DNA of 64,000 nucleotides from Sthenelais limicola (Eukaryota; Annelida; Polychaeta; Phyllodocida; Sigalionidae). Shown piece after piece: positions 28,001 to 36,423 of the stretch (the first letter of the stretch is position 1; every line of letters starts with the position of its first letter). A program made the translations under genes and the position numbers. A model generated the notes under the pieces. That model was given only the letters and a program-made list of their open reading frames with translations. It did not search any database and was not told the DNA's origin. Location: contig OW804097.1 in assembly GCA_942159475.1 (NCBI GenBank), positions 113,398,582 through 113,462,581 on the forward strand, written 5' to 3'.

Positions 28001-28936
28001 AGCATGAAATATTCATGTGTTCTAATGTCAATATCCATGTGTTATACATGTTGCCATGACAGAAGTCCCCATCTTTACCATCATGCATTTGGTTTTCATA
28101 GATCATTTATAAAAGCTTATTGGTGAAAATATTCTCTTAATTTTCGATAAAAATGTTGCCAAGTACATCAGATTTCAACAGAATCCATCCCATGGTGCAC
28201 TGCTACAGACATGCGCAGTGGCACATGCAAATCCCCTATTCAATATATTCTTTTTACTAATGATCTATAATATTAATCCTGTAAGAGAGTAATGGAATAT
28301 TTATTGGACTCGATTGCCTAGTGTGATTCCAAATGTCCCTTTGTCTTTCCCCTTTCTATGTCTAGTTCTTATCTGTGTCTTTTTGGAGTTTGATAATGTC
28401 AAAGTTGTAACATATTTCGTTTACTATTGCTAGAGTTTTTTTAATTGTTAACAACCAAGGATGGTTTTTTTTGTCTAGCAATTTCTCATAGTATAACTTC
28501 ACTCTGTGGATTATGTTAGTAGTTTATTATTGTTATTCAAATTAGATCAGGCAATGCTGACAATATGAAATCACAGATGAAATATACTTGTACCTGAATA
28601 CAAAAAATATTTTTCAAATTCGTATTCTTTAAGCTATTTTTACCAGTAATTGTCAACCCATAAATATGCACCTCACCTCTCAATTATGACCTCAGGTGTT
28701 TACCATTCGTTAATTACATTCAAATATATGGCTCAAATCAATTGAGAAAGGATAGGATTGGTGGACTTAGAGAAGAAGGTGTATAGATATAATAGTGACG
28801 TCATTCTTTACCTTGCCGGTGATGCATCGCCCTCGTTTTGGACGCCCATACTTTGCTGTCACCATCAGTATGACGTCACTTCCGTTACAGCTTGGCTGGA
28901 AATTCTCGTCATAGCAAGTCTCATCGTTTATAAGCA
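17017..28936 (-). CDS. SUEL lectin-CUB-sushi type I membrane receptor (5' incomplete)
   Basis: Ten exons join in frame: 28936-28812, 27882-27717, 25464-25372, 23875-23543, 22663-22511, 21076-21035, 20468-20381, 19528-19383, 18821-18679 and 17184-17017, giving 484 residues before a TGA. Every boundary has AG and GT. Exons 1-2 form a SUEL/rhamnose-binding lectin domain (LINDETCYDENF, YGRPKRGRC, CSGRTQCSI, then CDSDLINYMMTSYKC). Exons 3-4 form a CUB domain (CPWVVTSLPGQRILLQIFDF, GKELCGG, then FLISYAG). Exon 5 is a four-cysteine sushi-like module. Exon 6 is a short stalk. Exon 7 is the membrane helix (GIVIAVVVGVGIGTVVGLSL). Exons 8-10 are a cytoplasmic tail with Tyr motifs (IYESYIYKDG, AYCDV). 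Most extracellular introns are phase 1, usual for shuffled modules. The signal-peptide exon is upstream and not found. The ligand is unknown; binding of a sugar by the lectin domain is inferred from the family. Introns hold many MITE copies. Confidence 0.85.
17280..17843 (-). mobile_element. Family B copy, expanded, in last intron of the receptor
   Basis: The ends ATGTGATGTTATACATT...CAAGTGGCAAAA and TTTTTGCGACTTGTGAC...AACACATCACA match family B. It is longer than usual because of internal extra sequence, including a local duplication of TCAAATTTCAAGACAGTTG. Confidence 0.6.
17866..18111 (+). mobile_element. Family A copy 5
   Basis: It is complete, with symmetrical extended ends (CATATGGGTCAGATTT and AAAATCTGACCCATATG). 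It lies in the same receptor intron as the neighbouring family B copy. Confidence 0.8.
18945..19256 (-). mobile_element. Family C copy 2
   Basis: The right terminus is intact (GGCTATGCAAATCCCCTATTG). The left terminus is worn (TCCGACTTGTCTGTCACAGTGC). Internal phrases such as CAAATGCATGATGGAAAAGA are shared with other copies. Confidence 0.65.
19300..19376 (+). mobile_element. Family B right-end fragment
   Basis: Only the 3' terminal part is present (ATAAATTTTGCGACTTGTGA, then CTCATTTTCCTG, then GACATATT). It lies just beyond exon 8 of the receptor. Confidence 0.6.
19638..19857 (-). mobile_element. Family A copy 6
   Basis: It runs from CGGGTCAAATCGTCAGAAAA to TTCTGAAAATCTAACCCA, complete but slightly shorter. 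It is in a receptor intron. Confidence 0.75.
20073..20183. mobile_element. Family D foldback element, copy 1
   Basis: About 110 bp, almost all inverted repeat: AGGCCCTTGTTCACTAAGCC with GATTCTC at one end, and GAGAATCGGTTGAGTGAACT with AGGGCC at the other. It is non-coding. Confidence 0.75.
20614..20851 (+). mobile_element. Family B copy with internal deletion
   Basis: Both ends are recognisable (GTGATGTCTCATAGAAAAAT and GCGACTTTTGACTC...AAAACATCACA). The copy is about 180 bp shorter than full copies because the right-centre part is missing. Confidence 0.65.
21361..21688 (+). repeat. 165-bp tandem duplication
   Basis: The unit starting ATTAGTGCCCAGCCTTTCCT occurs at 21,361 and again at 21,526 with about ten differences. 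It is a simple two-copy duplication inside the intron after the sushi exon. Confidence 0.85.
21802..21911. mobile_element. Family D foldback element, copy 2
   Basis: The ends AGCCTGGTCCACTAAGCC and GGCTTAGTGGACCAGGCC are near-perfect complements. About 110 bp in total. Confidence 0.8.
21919..22150 (+). repeat. Family E dispersed repeat with expanded poly-G
   Basis: The phrases AAACGGTGCC, GAGCGATAATAAATGAAGTT, CTGCAGGGAA and TCCTAAATACAAATTAGGAT are shared with copies at 23.2, 31.2 and 61.8 kb. Where other copies have a few Gs, this one has 11 T then 22 G (21,988-22,020). Confidence 0.6.
23160..23455 (+). repeat. Family E dispersed repeat, copy 2
   Basis: It shares GAAAACGGTGCCCATGGGCG, GTTGCAGGGAAGGATTT and the trailing part ACTGATGTTAGCTGAGAGTG with other copies. 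It lies in the intron between the CUB and sushi exons. Confidence 0.6.
23900..24378 (+). mobile_element. Family B copy, full, with small insert
   Basis: The ends TTAGGAAAATGAGGCATAAG and TGACTCATTTTACTGGAACA match family B. About 65 bp of unrelated sequence after 24,040 lengthens it. Confidence 0.7.
25043..25198. mobile_element. Long foldback (hairpin) element, ~155 bp
   Basis: The left arm (ATAAGTATAGAATGGAAC, TCGCCTGCAATAATC, then GATTCGTCCACAATAGCAC) is repeated in complement on the right (GTGCTTATGTGGACGAATC, then GATTATTGCCGGCTGG, then TTCCATTCTC). The arms are about 70 nt with a short loop near 25,118. Confidence 0.75.
25495..26080 (-). mobile_element. Family B copy with a second B copy inserted
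   Basis: The outer copy is at about 25,495-25,560 (AAGCTGCAAGTCGCAACATT...) and resumes at 25,971-26,080 (GTTGGAATGTTTTCAATG..., TATTCTTGCGTTTTGAAG). A complete inner copy occupies about 25,562-25,970. Confidence 0.6.
26081..26652. other. Intronic stretch without features
   Basis: This is part of the receptor intron between the SUEL and CUB exons. I see no repeat boundary, exon or RNA here. Confidence 0.4.
26653..27071 (+). mobile_element. Family C copy 3 with a family D element inside
   Basis: The ends ACAGGGGATTTGCCTGCC and CGGACATGCAAATCCCCTGT define family C. At about 26,841-26,949 sits a family D foldback (GGGCCTAGTCCACTAAGCCG to TCTTAGTATATTGGGCC). Confidence 0.75.
27278..27516 (-). 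mobile_element. Family A copy 7
   Basis: It runs from AGGGGTGAAATCGTCAGAAA to TTTTCCCAAAATCTGACCCA. It is complete with mild terminal wear. Confidence 0.75.
27912..28244 (-). mobile_element. Family C copy 4
   Basis: It is complete: CAATAGGGGAGTTGCATAAC at one end and CACATGCAAATCCCCTATT at the other. It sits in the intron that splits the SUEL domain. Confidence 0.8.
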
Positions 28937-29446
28937 CTGCAAAATAAGAAGTTAAAAAGAATCCATAAGGTAAACTAGTATACTTAGAACCAGTGAACAT
29001 CACCGACGATAATATCAAAAGATATTATAACAATTATAGATATCTTCTTGATGACAGAATATGATATCTCCTTTTCCATGTTAAGTTCTGATGTATCATA
29101 GTGAAATATTTACTATGACATCCATTTGAGATGTGTTACAGAAAAATGATACACAGATCTCTCAGCCTTCAACCATGTAGTGTAGGACAGATCCAGGCTG
29201 ACATTCATAATTGTATGGTTGGCAATAGTTAAAACCAGAGTCACTTAGTTCACCGAATACCCGCTATAGGAGCTGAATCAAAACCACCTTGGTAAAGGGT
29301 TAAAAGAATGTGAATAGTAACTACGGTATGGCAAAACGGAATTCCATCAATTGATGGCAAGTTATTGTCACTTTTACCCTGTGAAACCAACATTCACTAT
29401 CCATGGCCTTCAACCATGTAGTGTAGGAAAGATTCAGACACATATG

Positions 29447-29850
29447 TGATGTGTAACAGGAAAAGTCAGAGTCACACGTAGCAAAAAATGGATTCTGAGA
29501 TATCATCATATCTGGACAGATGAGATCAAGCCGATCCTAATGATAGTAAACAGTAGGACATCTAATAAGTATTTCTATATTTTAAGTTTGACATTTTTAT
29601 TTTTGAAAAGAATATTTGCAATATTTCTGTGTGGACATTTACTAGCAAAATAGCTAAATACATACCATGACCACATGAATACGATGAAATGCATGGACAT
29701 ATTTAATAAACTGTTCTGAAATTTGGTGAATGCATTTGTGCTGCAAGCAGCGTTAAGCCCTCCAAAAATGAAAATATTCCCGTCGCACCCAAAGACATCC
29801 AGTGAATAATTCAGTTTGAAAAAGTTTTGCGACTTATTGCGAGTAAATTT
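29447..29850 (+). mobile_element. Family B copy, right end worn
   Basis: It starts TATGTGATGTGTAACAGGAA. The body follows the family to TTTTGCGACTTATTGCGAG, where the match breaks down. Confidence 0.65.
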
Positions 29851-29898
29851 CACTTTCACTCACAGTTAGTTTCAATTGTGAAAACAACATTGAATATC

Positions 29899-30145
29899 TG
29901 GGTCAGATTTTCAGAAAATGTACAAATCGCCTTCATCAATCCTCTCAAATAACCCGCAGTTAAGACAAAAGTGAGCTTCAAAATGCAGTGTAACATAACA
30001 GAACTGATACTTTAAATCAATGCGATACCAAATATACTCAGATATACTCAGATATACCCGGTATTAATCATTTTTTAGCCTAATTTAGAAGACTTTCCTT
30101 AATGTGTAGAGCTGCCGATTGTACATTTTCTGAAAATCTGACCCA
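29899..30145 (-). mobile_element. Family A copy 8
   Basis: It is complete, from TGGGTCAGATTTTCAGAAAA to TTTTCTGAAAATCTGACCCA. A local tandem of ATACTCAGAT lies inside. Confidence 0.8.
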
Positions 30146-30400
30146 GCTATGGCTTGAATGTACCAGCCTTCAACCATGTAGTACAGATTCATACTGACAT
30201 TCATATATGTCCTGCCTTACCTCCCTCAGGCAGCCCGCAATGGATTTTAATTACTGTGTGACTGATTAAGAAAGGCTGGTGGTAGTCCTGATTTAGAGCT
30301 CCATTAATTAAATAGAGAGAACATACCACCCTCCCAGTCCCGTGCCGGATAATTAATCTGCCACTCACATGGTGGAGCGCACAATCAACTCAGGCATATA

Positions 30401-30401
<1 letters not shown>

Positions 30402-30435
<34 letters not shown>
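30402..30435. repeat. (AT)n microsatellite
   Basis: An uninterrupted AT dinucleotide tract directly adjoins the next family A copy. Confidence 0.85.
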
Positions 30436-30438
<3 letters not shown>

Positions 30439-30666
30439 GTCAGATCTTTAGGAAATACACAATCGGCAATATTTTGTAAATTCTGCTAAATTAGACTGAA
30501 AAATGATGAATACTGGGTATATCTGAGTATATTTGATATCCCATTAATTCAAATTGCCAGTTCTGTTATGTTAAACTGCCTTTTGAAGCTCATTTCTGCC
30601 TTAAATGGGGGTTATTTGAGAGGGTTGGTGAAGACGAATTGTACATTTTCTGAAAATCTGACCCAT
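30436..30666 (+). mobile_element. Family A copy 9
   Basis: It runs from AGGGTCAGATCTTTAGGAAA to TTTCTGAAAATCTGACCCA. It lies head to tail with a truncated copy just downstream. Confidence 0.75.
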
Positions 30667-30671
30667 ATATA

Positions 30672-30788
30672 AGGGTCAGAACTTTAAAAAATGTACAATT
30701 GGCAGATCTACACATTTTGTAAATTCTGCCAAATTAGACGGAGAAATGGCCAATACTGGGTATATCTGAAAATATTTGACATTGCCTC
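30672..30788 (+). mobile_element. Family A copy 10, truncated by family F
   Basis: It begins AGGGTCAGAACTTTAAAAAA and follows the family for about 115 bp. It stops where a family F element starts. No right half was found beyond that element. Confidence 0.65.
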
Positions 30789-31117
30789 TATACATAGTAT
30801 TCACTGACATCACGGCGCTCGCCGCGGCTTGCCATAATGTGGGTCAACTTTAGCTGGACATGAGTGCTCCAAGCCTCAAAAATGCAGTTTTCACCTCCGA
30901 AAGTTTTAGAGAATGTTATATAAAGTATGCTGATAGGTTATATGGCCATTTTGTAGTGTGTCATGATGGAATAATAAGTATAATTGCCATTAGCAAACAT
31001 TTGAAAGGGGAAATCCTGTCGATCTAGTGTCTCCTGCTATCTATGCTGCCACACATTATGGCTGCCAGTGAGGAGAGCCGCTAACTGGGGTGACGTCATG
31101 TGAATACTATGTATATA
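30789..31117. mobile_element. Family F MITE-like element
   Basis: The left end (TATACATAGTATTCACTGAC, then ATCAC) and the right end (GTGACGTCATGTGAATACTA, then TGTATA) are inverted repeats of about 25 bp. The ~280-bp core is GC-richer than its surroundings and non-coding. Only one copy is in the window. Confidence 0.6.
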
Positions 31118-31159
31118 TAAATAGTTTAACTAAACAACTTGCCGACGTTTACAACGAGG

Positions 31160-31350
31160 TCTTAAAGCTACACTCTCAGCTAACATCAGCCAAGAACTGA
31201 ACTTTTTCTACTTTTTCTCCTATTCTTTTCCAAACCATCTAATAGCCCAATATTCTAAAAGATTCATATTTGGAGGACCTGCCAAGTCCTTTCAAATAAA
31301 GAGTTCACTTATTATCGCTCACTGGAGGCCGTTTTTGCACAGCTAATTCT
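31160..31350 (-). repeat. Family E dispersed repeat, copy 3 (reverse)
   Basis: It reads as the complement of the 23.2-kb copy: CAGCTAACATCAGCCAAGAA, TTTTCCAAACCATCTAATAG, then TTATCGCTCACTGGAGGCCG. Confidence 0.6.
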
Positions 31351-31830
31351 GCTTCAAATTCATGTATAAACATCTATAACAGCAGTAGAATATTGTTAAA
31401 TCCAGTCTTATACATTATGAGTAAATTTGGTAAGATTTGCTTTGTGGTAATAACTGAGAACGCAGCTTTAAACAAACTTCATCCATTCTCAGATTTATTC
31501 TCAACATGAATACGATCAGTTTTTACAAACAGTCCTGAAGCAAACGCACAACATTCTGTCATTTTAATTTGAAGTTAACAAGCGAAATAGAGCTGCTCTG
31601 ACGTGTGGTAATGTGTGAGTGAATTGAACAGGCTCAATTCAGTGAAAGAGTTAGAGGGAGAGAAGGAGAGAGATATCTGGATTGGCTTGCCATGGAGTCA
31701 CATTAGCTCTATCCATTGATCCATTCCAAACCCACTCCAAAGGACCGTCTATAGATCCGTCCAGTGAGGAACGGCTTTGGGAGACAAACATTTTTGTTAT
31801 GTTTTGTTATTTGGAACAGCATTTTGATAA

Positions 31831-32194
31831 TATAGTGGAACCTCTCTATTGAGACCACCCTTAGGACAGAACGATGTGTGGTCTCATAGCGAGGTGGTCT
31901 CATAGAGGGGCTAATCTAATAAGAGGAAAACATTTCGGGACTGTGAGAAACTGGTCTTAATAGAGGGGTGGTCTTAATAGAGGGGTGGTCTTATTAGAGG
32001 GGCTAATCTAATAAGAGGAAAACATTTCGGGACTGAGAGAAACTGGTCTTAATAGAGGGGTGGTCTTAATAGAGGGGTGGTCTTATTAGAGGGGCTAATC
32101 TAATAAGAGGAAAACATTTCGGGACTGAGAGAAACTGGTCTTAATAGAGGGGTGGTCTTAATAGAGAGGTGGTCTTAATGCGGGTTCCACTGTA
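31831..32194. mobile_element. TACAGTGGAACC-type element with 92-bp tandem core
   Basis: The ends TATAGTGGAACCTCTCTATT and ATGCGGGTTCCACTGTA are inverted repeats. Inside, a unit containing GAGGGGCTAATCTAATAAGA and CATTTCGGGACTG recurs at 31,905, 31,997 and 32,089, an exact 92-bp period, with GGTCTTAATAGAGGGG as sub-repeat. Confidence 0.7.
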
Positions 32195-32439
32195 ATAATA
32201 GATCTTTATTTTCATATCATGATTACAAATCGTGTCATACAGTGAAAGGTCAAAGAACATGCAGTGGAGACACAATGGAAATGGAATAAACTCTGTGAAT
32301 GTCACAGGTCTTCCGAGTATCCCTGGAATTTTGTACAAGTAAAACGTAAGGCAAGACGCAATATAGAATAAACAATCAAGTAAAAAGTAGGTGAAGTGAG
32401 GTATGTATGCAATGGGGCATAGATATTGTCGGCTATAGT

Positions 32440-32677
32440 TGGGTCAGATTTTCAGAAAATGTACAATTGGCAGCTGCACACATTTAGTAAATTTTGCTGT
32501 ATTAAGCTGAAATGTCGTCAATACTAGGTAAATTCGAAAATATTCAGCATTGCATTGATTCTAGCAATCTGTTTGGTTAGGTTGAACTGTCTTTTGAACT
32601 TTACTTTCGTCTGAAATTAGGGTTATTTAAAAAGATTGGTCAAGTTGAATTGTAAATTTTCTGAAAATCTGACCCAG
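32440..32677 (+). mobile_element. Family A copy 11, next to the Polinton
   Basis: It is complete, from TGGGTCAGATTTTCAGAAAA to TTTTCTGAAAATCTGACCCA. It ends 84 bp before the Polinton target duplication. Confidence 0.8.
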
Positions 32678-32760
32678 TTAATAATACCATATTCGTGAGT
32701 ACAAAGAGTTTGTGGAGCTTTTGCATCACTCGCTAGAAGATGTCTATACAGTGTATAAAC

Positions 32761-32766
32761 AGCATA
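32761..32766 (+). repeat. Polinton target-site duplication, left
   Basis: The sequence AGCATA directly precedes the element and is repeated exactly after its right end. Six base pairs is the known duplication length for Polintons. Confidence 0.93.
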
Positions 32767-33305
32767 AGTAGTAGGACTAAACTTTCTTGGTGCAGAGGAG
32801 CTGCTGTCAACTGTCACAGCTTAAAATACGACAGTTGTCAGCGATTTGTGACAGCTATTTAACTCTATTGAGCAATTCCCAAGGTTATATGACTCATAGG
32901 AGTGACTCAAGACTACGTAGGGACTATTGGCATTGCTCAACAGGTGTCTATTGACTCATTAGAGGTCACGTGACGCTGTATCCAAGGGGGATTGCACAAC
33001 AAGTACGCAATGACCTTGCTGCGAGGTCACGTGACCTTTGTGAGTGCGAGGTCACGTGACGCTGTATCCAAGGGGGATTGCACAACAAGTACGCAATGAC
33101 CTTACTGCGACGTCACGTGACCTTTGTGAGTGCGAGGTCACGTGACACTGTATCCAAGGGGGAGGGGGGATTGCACAACAAGTACGTAATGACCTTTGTG
33201 AGTGTGAGGTCACGTGACTCCATATTTATGAGGGGGAGTAGGAGTTGCTCAACAGATACGTATTGCTCAACTGATTACCTTGTGATGGGAATTACCCAAC
33301 AGCTT
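32767..33305 (+). repeat. Polinton left terminal inverted repeat (539 bp)
   Basis: It matches the complement of 57,868-58,492 almost base for base. It contains 86-bp tandem units starting near 32,962, 33,048 and 33,134, and the palindrome GTCACGTGAC at 32,965, 33,026, 33,051, 33,112, 33,137 and 33,209. The open frame running through it is a repeat artefact. Confidence 0.95.
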
Positions 33306-33729
33306 GGTGCTAGTACAAGTACCAGTAATAATAATAATATTGATCAATTATTTATAGTTATATAAGGGTTATTATACTACGTGCCTGTACTATACACCTG
33401 TTTGTATGTACTACTTATTTCATTGCGATGTTGCAATGGAAAAGATGTTGCTACCACGTAGTGGATACTACCAGCATTACATTTGACTCGGATTTGGATG
33501 ACTCACGAGAGACTTAATGTAATAAAAATGAGGAGGAGGAGGAGTAGTTTATGGTTAAACAGTGGTGTAACAGCTAACAAGGAGCTAAGGAGAAGGGAGG
33601 CGAATAAGATGTTGCCCTTTAATGCTGCAAGACTGTTGAGTATATATATGGGTGTTAGCTAGCTGACATTAATATGGACAGAAAGTTTTAACACAGGTTT
33701 TTTTAATTGTTCTGTTGGGGGACGTTACC
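33306..33729. other. Polinton left leader region
   Basis: No gene is seen. It probably holds the promoter and 5' UTR of the first plus-strand gene. At 33,673-33,690 a five-codon upstream frame (ATG GAC AGA AAG TTT TAA) lies in a near-copy of the real start region that follows 57 bp later. Confidence 0.45.
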
Positions 33730-34860
33730 ATGGACTGGAAAGTTTTAACACCGGTTTTTAATCGACAGACAAAGTCAGTGTCAAGGAATGAGACTTTTAA
33801 AGCGATTAATGGAGATTACTTTGCAGTAGGTTCGGATAATCCACCAACTTATATGTCAGTAAAGTTTGCGGGAGATGAGGTAGAACTTAAGGCGCGTTCT
33901 TCCATAGGTATGTGTAAACCCTTGAGTTGTGAAGTAGCAATTGAGGCAGAATGTTCAAATTCAATTTCTGAAATTGAAATTGATTTTAAAGACTGGAGGG
34001 AGCTATCAGGACATTTTCGTGTGGGTTGTCACAATGGAAGGGATGCTATATATTTTGAACGTGAACCTTCCGGATTTTTTTACACTCATAATGTGGGTAT
34101 AAATGAAAAGTGCGCTTACTGTATAAATCCGGATTATATTAGTGCTCGATATGATCAACAGGAAGAGACAGTACCCGAAGTAGAGTTTTTTAGGAAGTAT
34201 CCGGTAAAACTGCAATTGAAGTTTGAAGTTAACACTAGAAGCTTAGTAGTTAAAAGAAATGGAGAACTTATTAATTTTGTATCTAAAAAAACTCTAAAAT
34301 ATTTAGAAGAAGGCGCGGAATGGGATACATTAAAGGCTGAGGTAAAGAAGTGGCACTGGTTTATTTTATGCGCAAATGCTCCTGCATACGGAGAAAAGTT
34401 TCGAAACTACTCAAAAGATGGATACGCTCGTATGTCCGTTCGTGAGATACCAACATTTTTCCCAACACTTGAGTTTATTAGCTTGGAAAAAGCTGATTTG
34501 TCAAGTTTGCCGAAGCACGTAAGGGAAAATTTTGAACTGAGAAATCGCTATAATACAAAATTAATGGATACAAATTGGATAGGAAATGAAGGGCATTTTT
34601 CTTGCACTCACGAGATAAAAGAAAATATAGCTTCATACATGGGGATGATGTGCTATGTTCCTGCCAACCAAACTGCTCCGCACCAAACAACTGCTCTCAC
34701 AGAGGATGGTTATTATTATTTTACGGGGTATCCGTTTTACACCACATCCGTAAACTGGTGGGAAATTCCATCCTTTGCAGGAGAAGCTAGCAGTGACGAT
34801 AGCGATGTCACAGATGATGATGATGAGAACAGAGTGTCACACTTTGTTAAAATGTGCTGA
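33730..34860 (+). CDS. Polinton accessory protein A, unknown (376 aa)
   Basis: This is the first gene inside the left end. The ATG at 33,730 has a strong start context (TTACCATGG). The frame is open for 376 residues with no intron needed. I recognise no family. The protein looks globular: an N-terminal half of alternating beta-type segments (for example FRVGCHNGRDAIYF and VKLQLKFEVNTRSLVVKRNG), several cysteines, a segment WHWFILCANAPAYG, and a very acidic end (SSDDSDVTDDDDENR). The beta-rich middle recalls lectin-like sandwich domains, but this is a weak resemblance. A segment EFISLEKADLSSL resembles FNLTPSEVESL in the next gene, so the two may share a small domain. There is no signal peptide or membrane helix; an intracellular role is inferred. 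Confidence 0.8.
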   Translation: MDWKVLTPVFNRQTKSVSRNETFKAINGDYFAVGSDNPPTYMSVKFAGDEVELKARSSIGMCKPLSCEVAIEAECSNSISEIEIDFKDWRELSGHFRVGCHNGRDAIYFEREPSGFFYTHNVGINEKCAYCINPDYISARYDQQEETVPEVEFFRKYPVKLQLKFEVNTRSLVVKRNGELINFVSKKTLKYLEEGAEWDTLKAEVKKWHWFILCANAPAYGEKFRNYSKDGYARMSVREIPTFFPTLEFISLEKADLSSLPKHVRENFELRNRYNTKLMDTNWIGNEGHFSCTHEIKENIASYMGMMCYVPANQTAPHQTTALTEDGYYYFTGYPFYTTSVNWWEIPSFAGEASSDDSDVTDDDDENRVSHFVKMC

Positions 34861-35011
34861 GATGGTGCAAGCCTTTAGGAAACAAAAAATGTAACTGGTT
34901 ATGACATATAAGGAGAAGACACTTTGCTTGACTTGAACATTATAGCTCATAGCCAGCTAGAGGACTCGCTGCTACTACTTATTACGTGACTGAATAGCCT
35001 TTACTTGGACA

Positions 35012-36140
35012 ATGGAACACAAGATAAGTGACAAGACTTCTGTGTCATCCGTTAATCATAACGATCAAGTTAAAATCACTAGAACAAAGGATGGAGGTGC
35101 TTTAAGATGGATTTATTTTCCATTTAGAGTTTTATGTGAAGTTATCTTGTGCATTGGGGATATTTTTAAGGGAGAGACTCTTTCATTTGACGGAGGATGG
35201 AGCGTGGAAATGTGTGAATACAGTGGAAATCAGTATGTAAAGTTTGTCCATGTCTCACCGGAGGGCGAAAGAATCGCGTAAGTAAATTAACACAATAATA
35301 AATTTTAATAGAGTAAAATGGAATTGTTTAATTTACTAGTAATAAGTTTTACTTAGCAGATAATCCTTTAAGGTATGAAACTTTAATTATTTAATATTTT
35401 ATTTTAGATGGGATTGCTTTAACTTGACGCCCTCGGAAGTGGAAAGTCTGGCGAAAATTGATTTTGAGAAAGGCTTAAAAAGGGCGGCATCTTTTGATCA
35501 GAATAGCGATACTCAGTCTGTTGGTTTTGGAATGGCCGCTCCTTCTTCTTCTTCATCTTCGTCCACTAAGGTGAAAGCTATTTCCCCAATGATGCCTCTT
35601 TACACGTGGAATGTTGTGAATGGTGACGATCAAGTGTGCTCTAGCGCTGATCACAGGTTTATCTGCAAACAGACTTGTCGCAAATCAGCATTGGATTTTA
35701 TGGAAAATCTGAGGAAAGGTAACCCAGACATTTCACTGGAAATATCCTCCGAAATGGTTCCAGTACCCACACCAAGGGAGCTAGCATCCATGGTGTATTA
35801 TCTATTAGTAAAAAATGAATATGAGACACAGAAAAAGATGAAATGCGTTGGATGTGTATGTGAAGCGGGCAGTCAGGCGGACCATCACGGTGGTTGTGTT
35901 GACTTTGGAGACGACATATCACTGGAAGACTACGCATTAGCTCATTTGAAGCTTGACCTCGAAGAACTGTTTTTAAAGACTTTAAAAATTTCAAAGCTTT
36001 ACCCAGCTGTAAGTGTAACCCATGAAATTTGTAACAGAGTTTTAAAAGAGAAATGGAATGCCATTCCTCAAATGGAGACAATGCCGGACACTAACTTTCC
36101 AGCGGAATTTATAACCATCAGCTTTGAAAATACGGATTAG
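35012..36140 (+). CDS. Polinton accessory protein B, unknown, one intron (332 aa)
   Basis: Exon 1 is 35,012-35,277 and ends at a GTAAGT donor. Exon 2 is 35,408-36,140, after a TTTTATTTTAG acceptor. The 130-bp intron is phase 2, and the join reads GERI-A-WDCFNLTPSEVESL, restoring one frame of 332 residues. Without splicing exon 1 would stop after one more codon (GCG TAA). The N-terminal ~95 residues look like a compact beta-rich unit followed by a helix start (WSVEMCEYSGNQYVKFVHV, then FNLTPSEVESL). This is loosely like the PC4 single-strand-binding fold, a tentative comparison only. A serine run (SSSSSSST) follows. The C-terminal part has a Cys/His cluster (CVGCVCEAGSQADHHGGC) that could bind metal. 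No signal peptide. The function is unknown. Confidence 0.82.
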
Positions 36141-36330
36141 TAGAAATAGTTAAAAAAGTAGCCCTTAGGTGGCAGCACATACGTAAGTGGTATGTTTTGC
36201 ACAGCTGACCTTTTTGATACCAACTGGTGAAAAGTTTTGCATGGAATTGGTTTATTACTTAGTTTAGCTGTAATACCCTAGTCGGAGTTGTGATATCCCA
36301 GAGTTAAATAGTTGTATCAATTGGGTGAAT

Positions 36331-36423
36331 TTCAATGGCTTAGATGGATAAGACGTTAGATTTCTTACCGACATAGATAGGGGGTAGCAATTGAAACATT
36401 AGCCGTTCGAGTCCCGCATTGAA
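36331..36423 (+). pseudogene. tRNA-like relic with A and B boxes
   Basis: A 7-bp acceptor-type stem pairs TTCAATG (36,331) with CATTGAA (36,417). An A box (TGGCTTAGATGG) and a near-consensus B box (CGTTCGAGTCC) are correctly ordered about 66 nt apart. The stretch GATGGATAAGACGTTAGATT with TTCTTA resembles tRNA-Arg or Leu/Ser types. The anticodon and T stems do not pair, so it is probably not a working tRNA. It may be a decayed tRNA gene or a pol III promoter remnant. Confidence 0.4.

Larger units (their letters stand above)
29150..30215 (+). repeat. Three dispersed ~45-bp CCTTCAACCATGTAGT units
   Basis: The phrase CCTTCAACCATGTAGTGTAG, with downstream sequence CAGGCTGACATTCATA, occurs near 29,166, 29,408 and 30,169 (the last as CCTTCAACCATGTAGTACAG). 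Two larger MITE copies lie between the units. Confidence 0.55.

Noticed and set aside
33078..33365. Open frames in the Polinton terminal repeats (also 57,865-58,095)
   Set aside because: They are made by the 86-bp tandem units, whose length is not a multiple of three yet which stay open by chance. They lack any start context, domain or conservation beyond the repeat.
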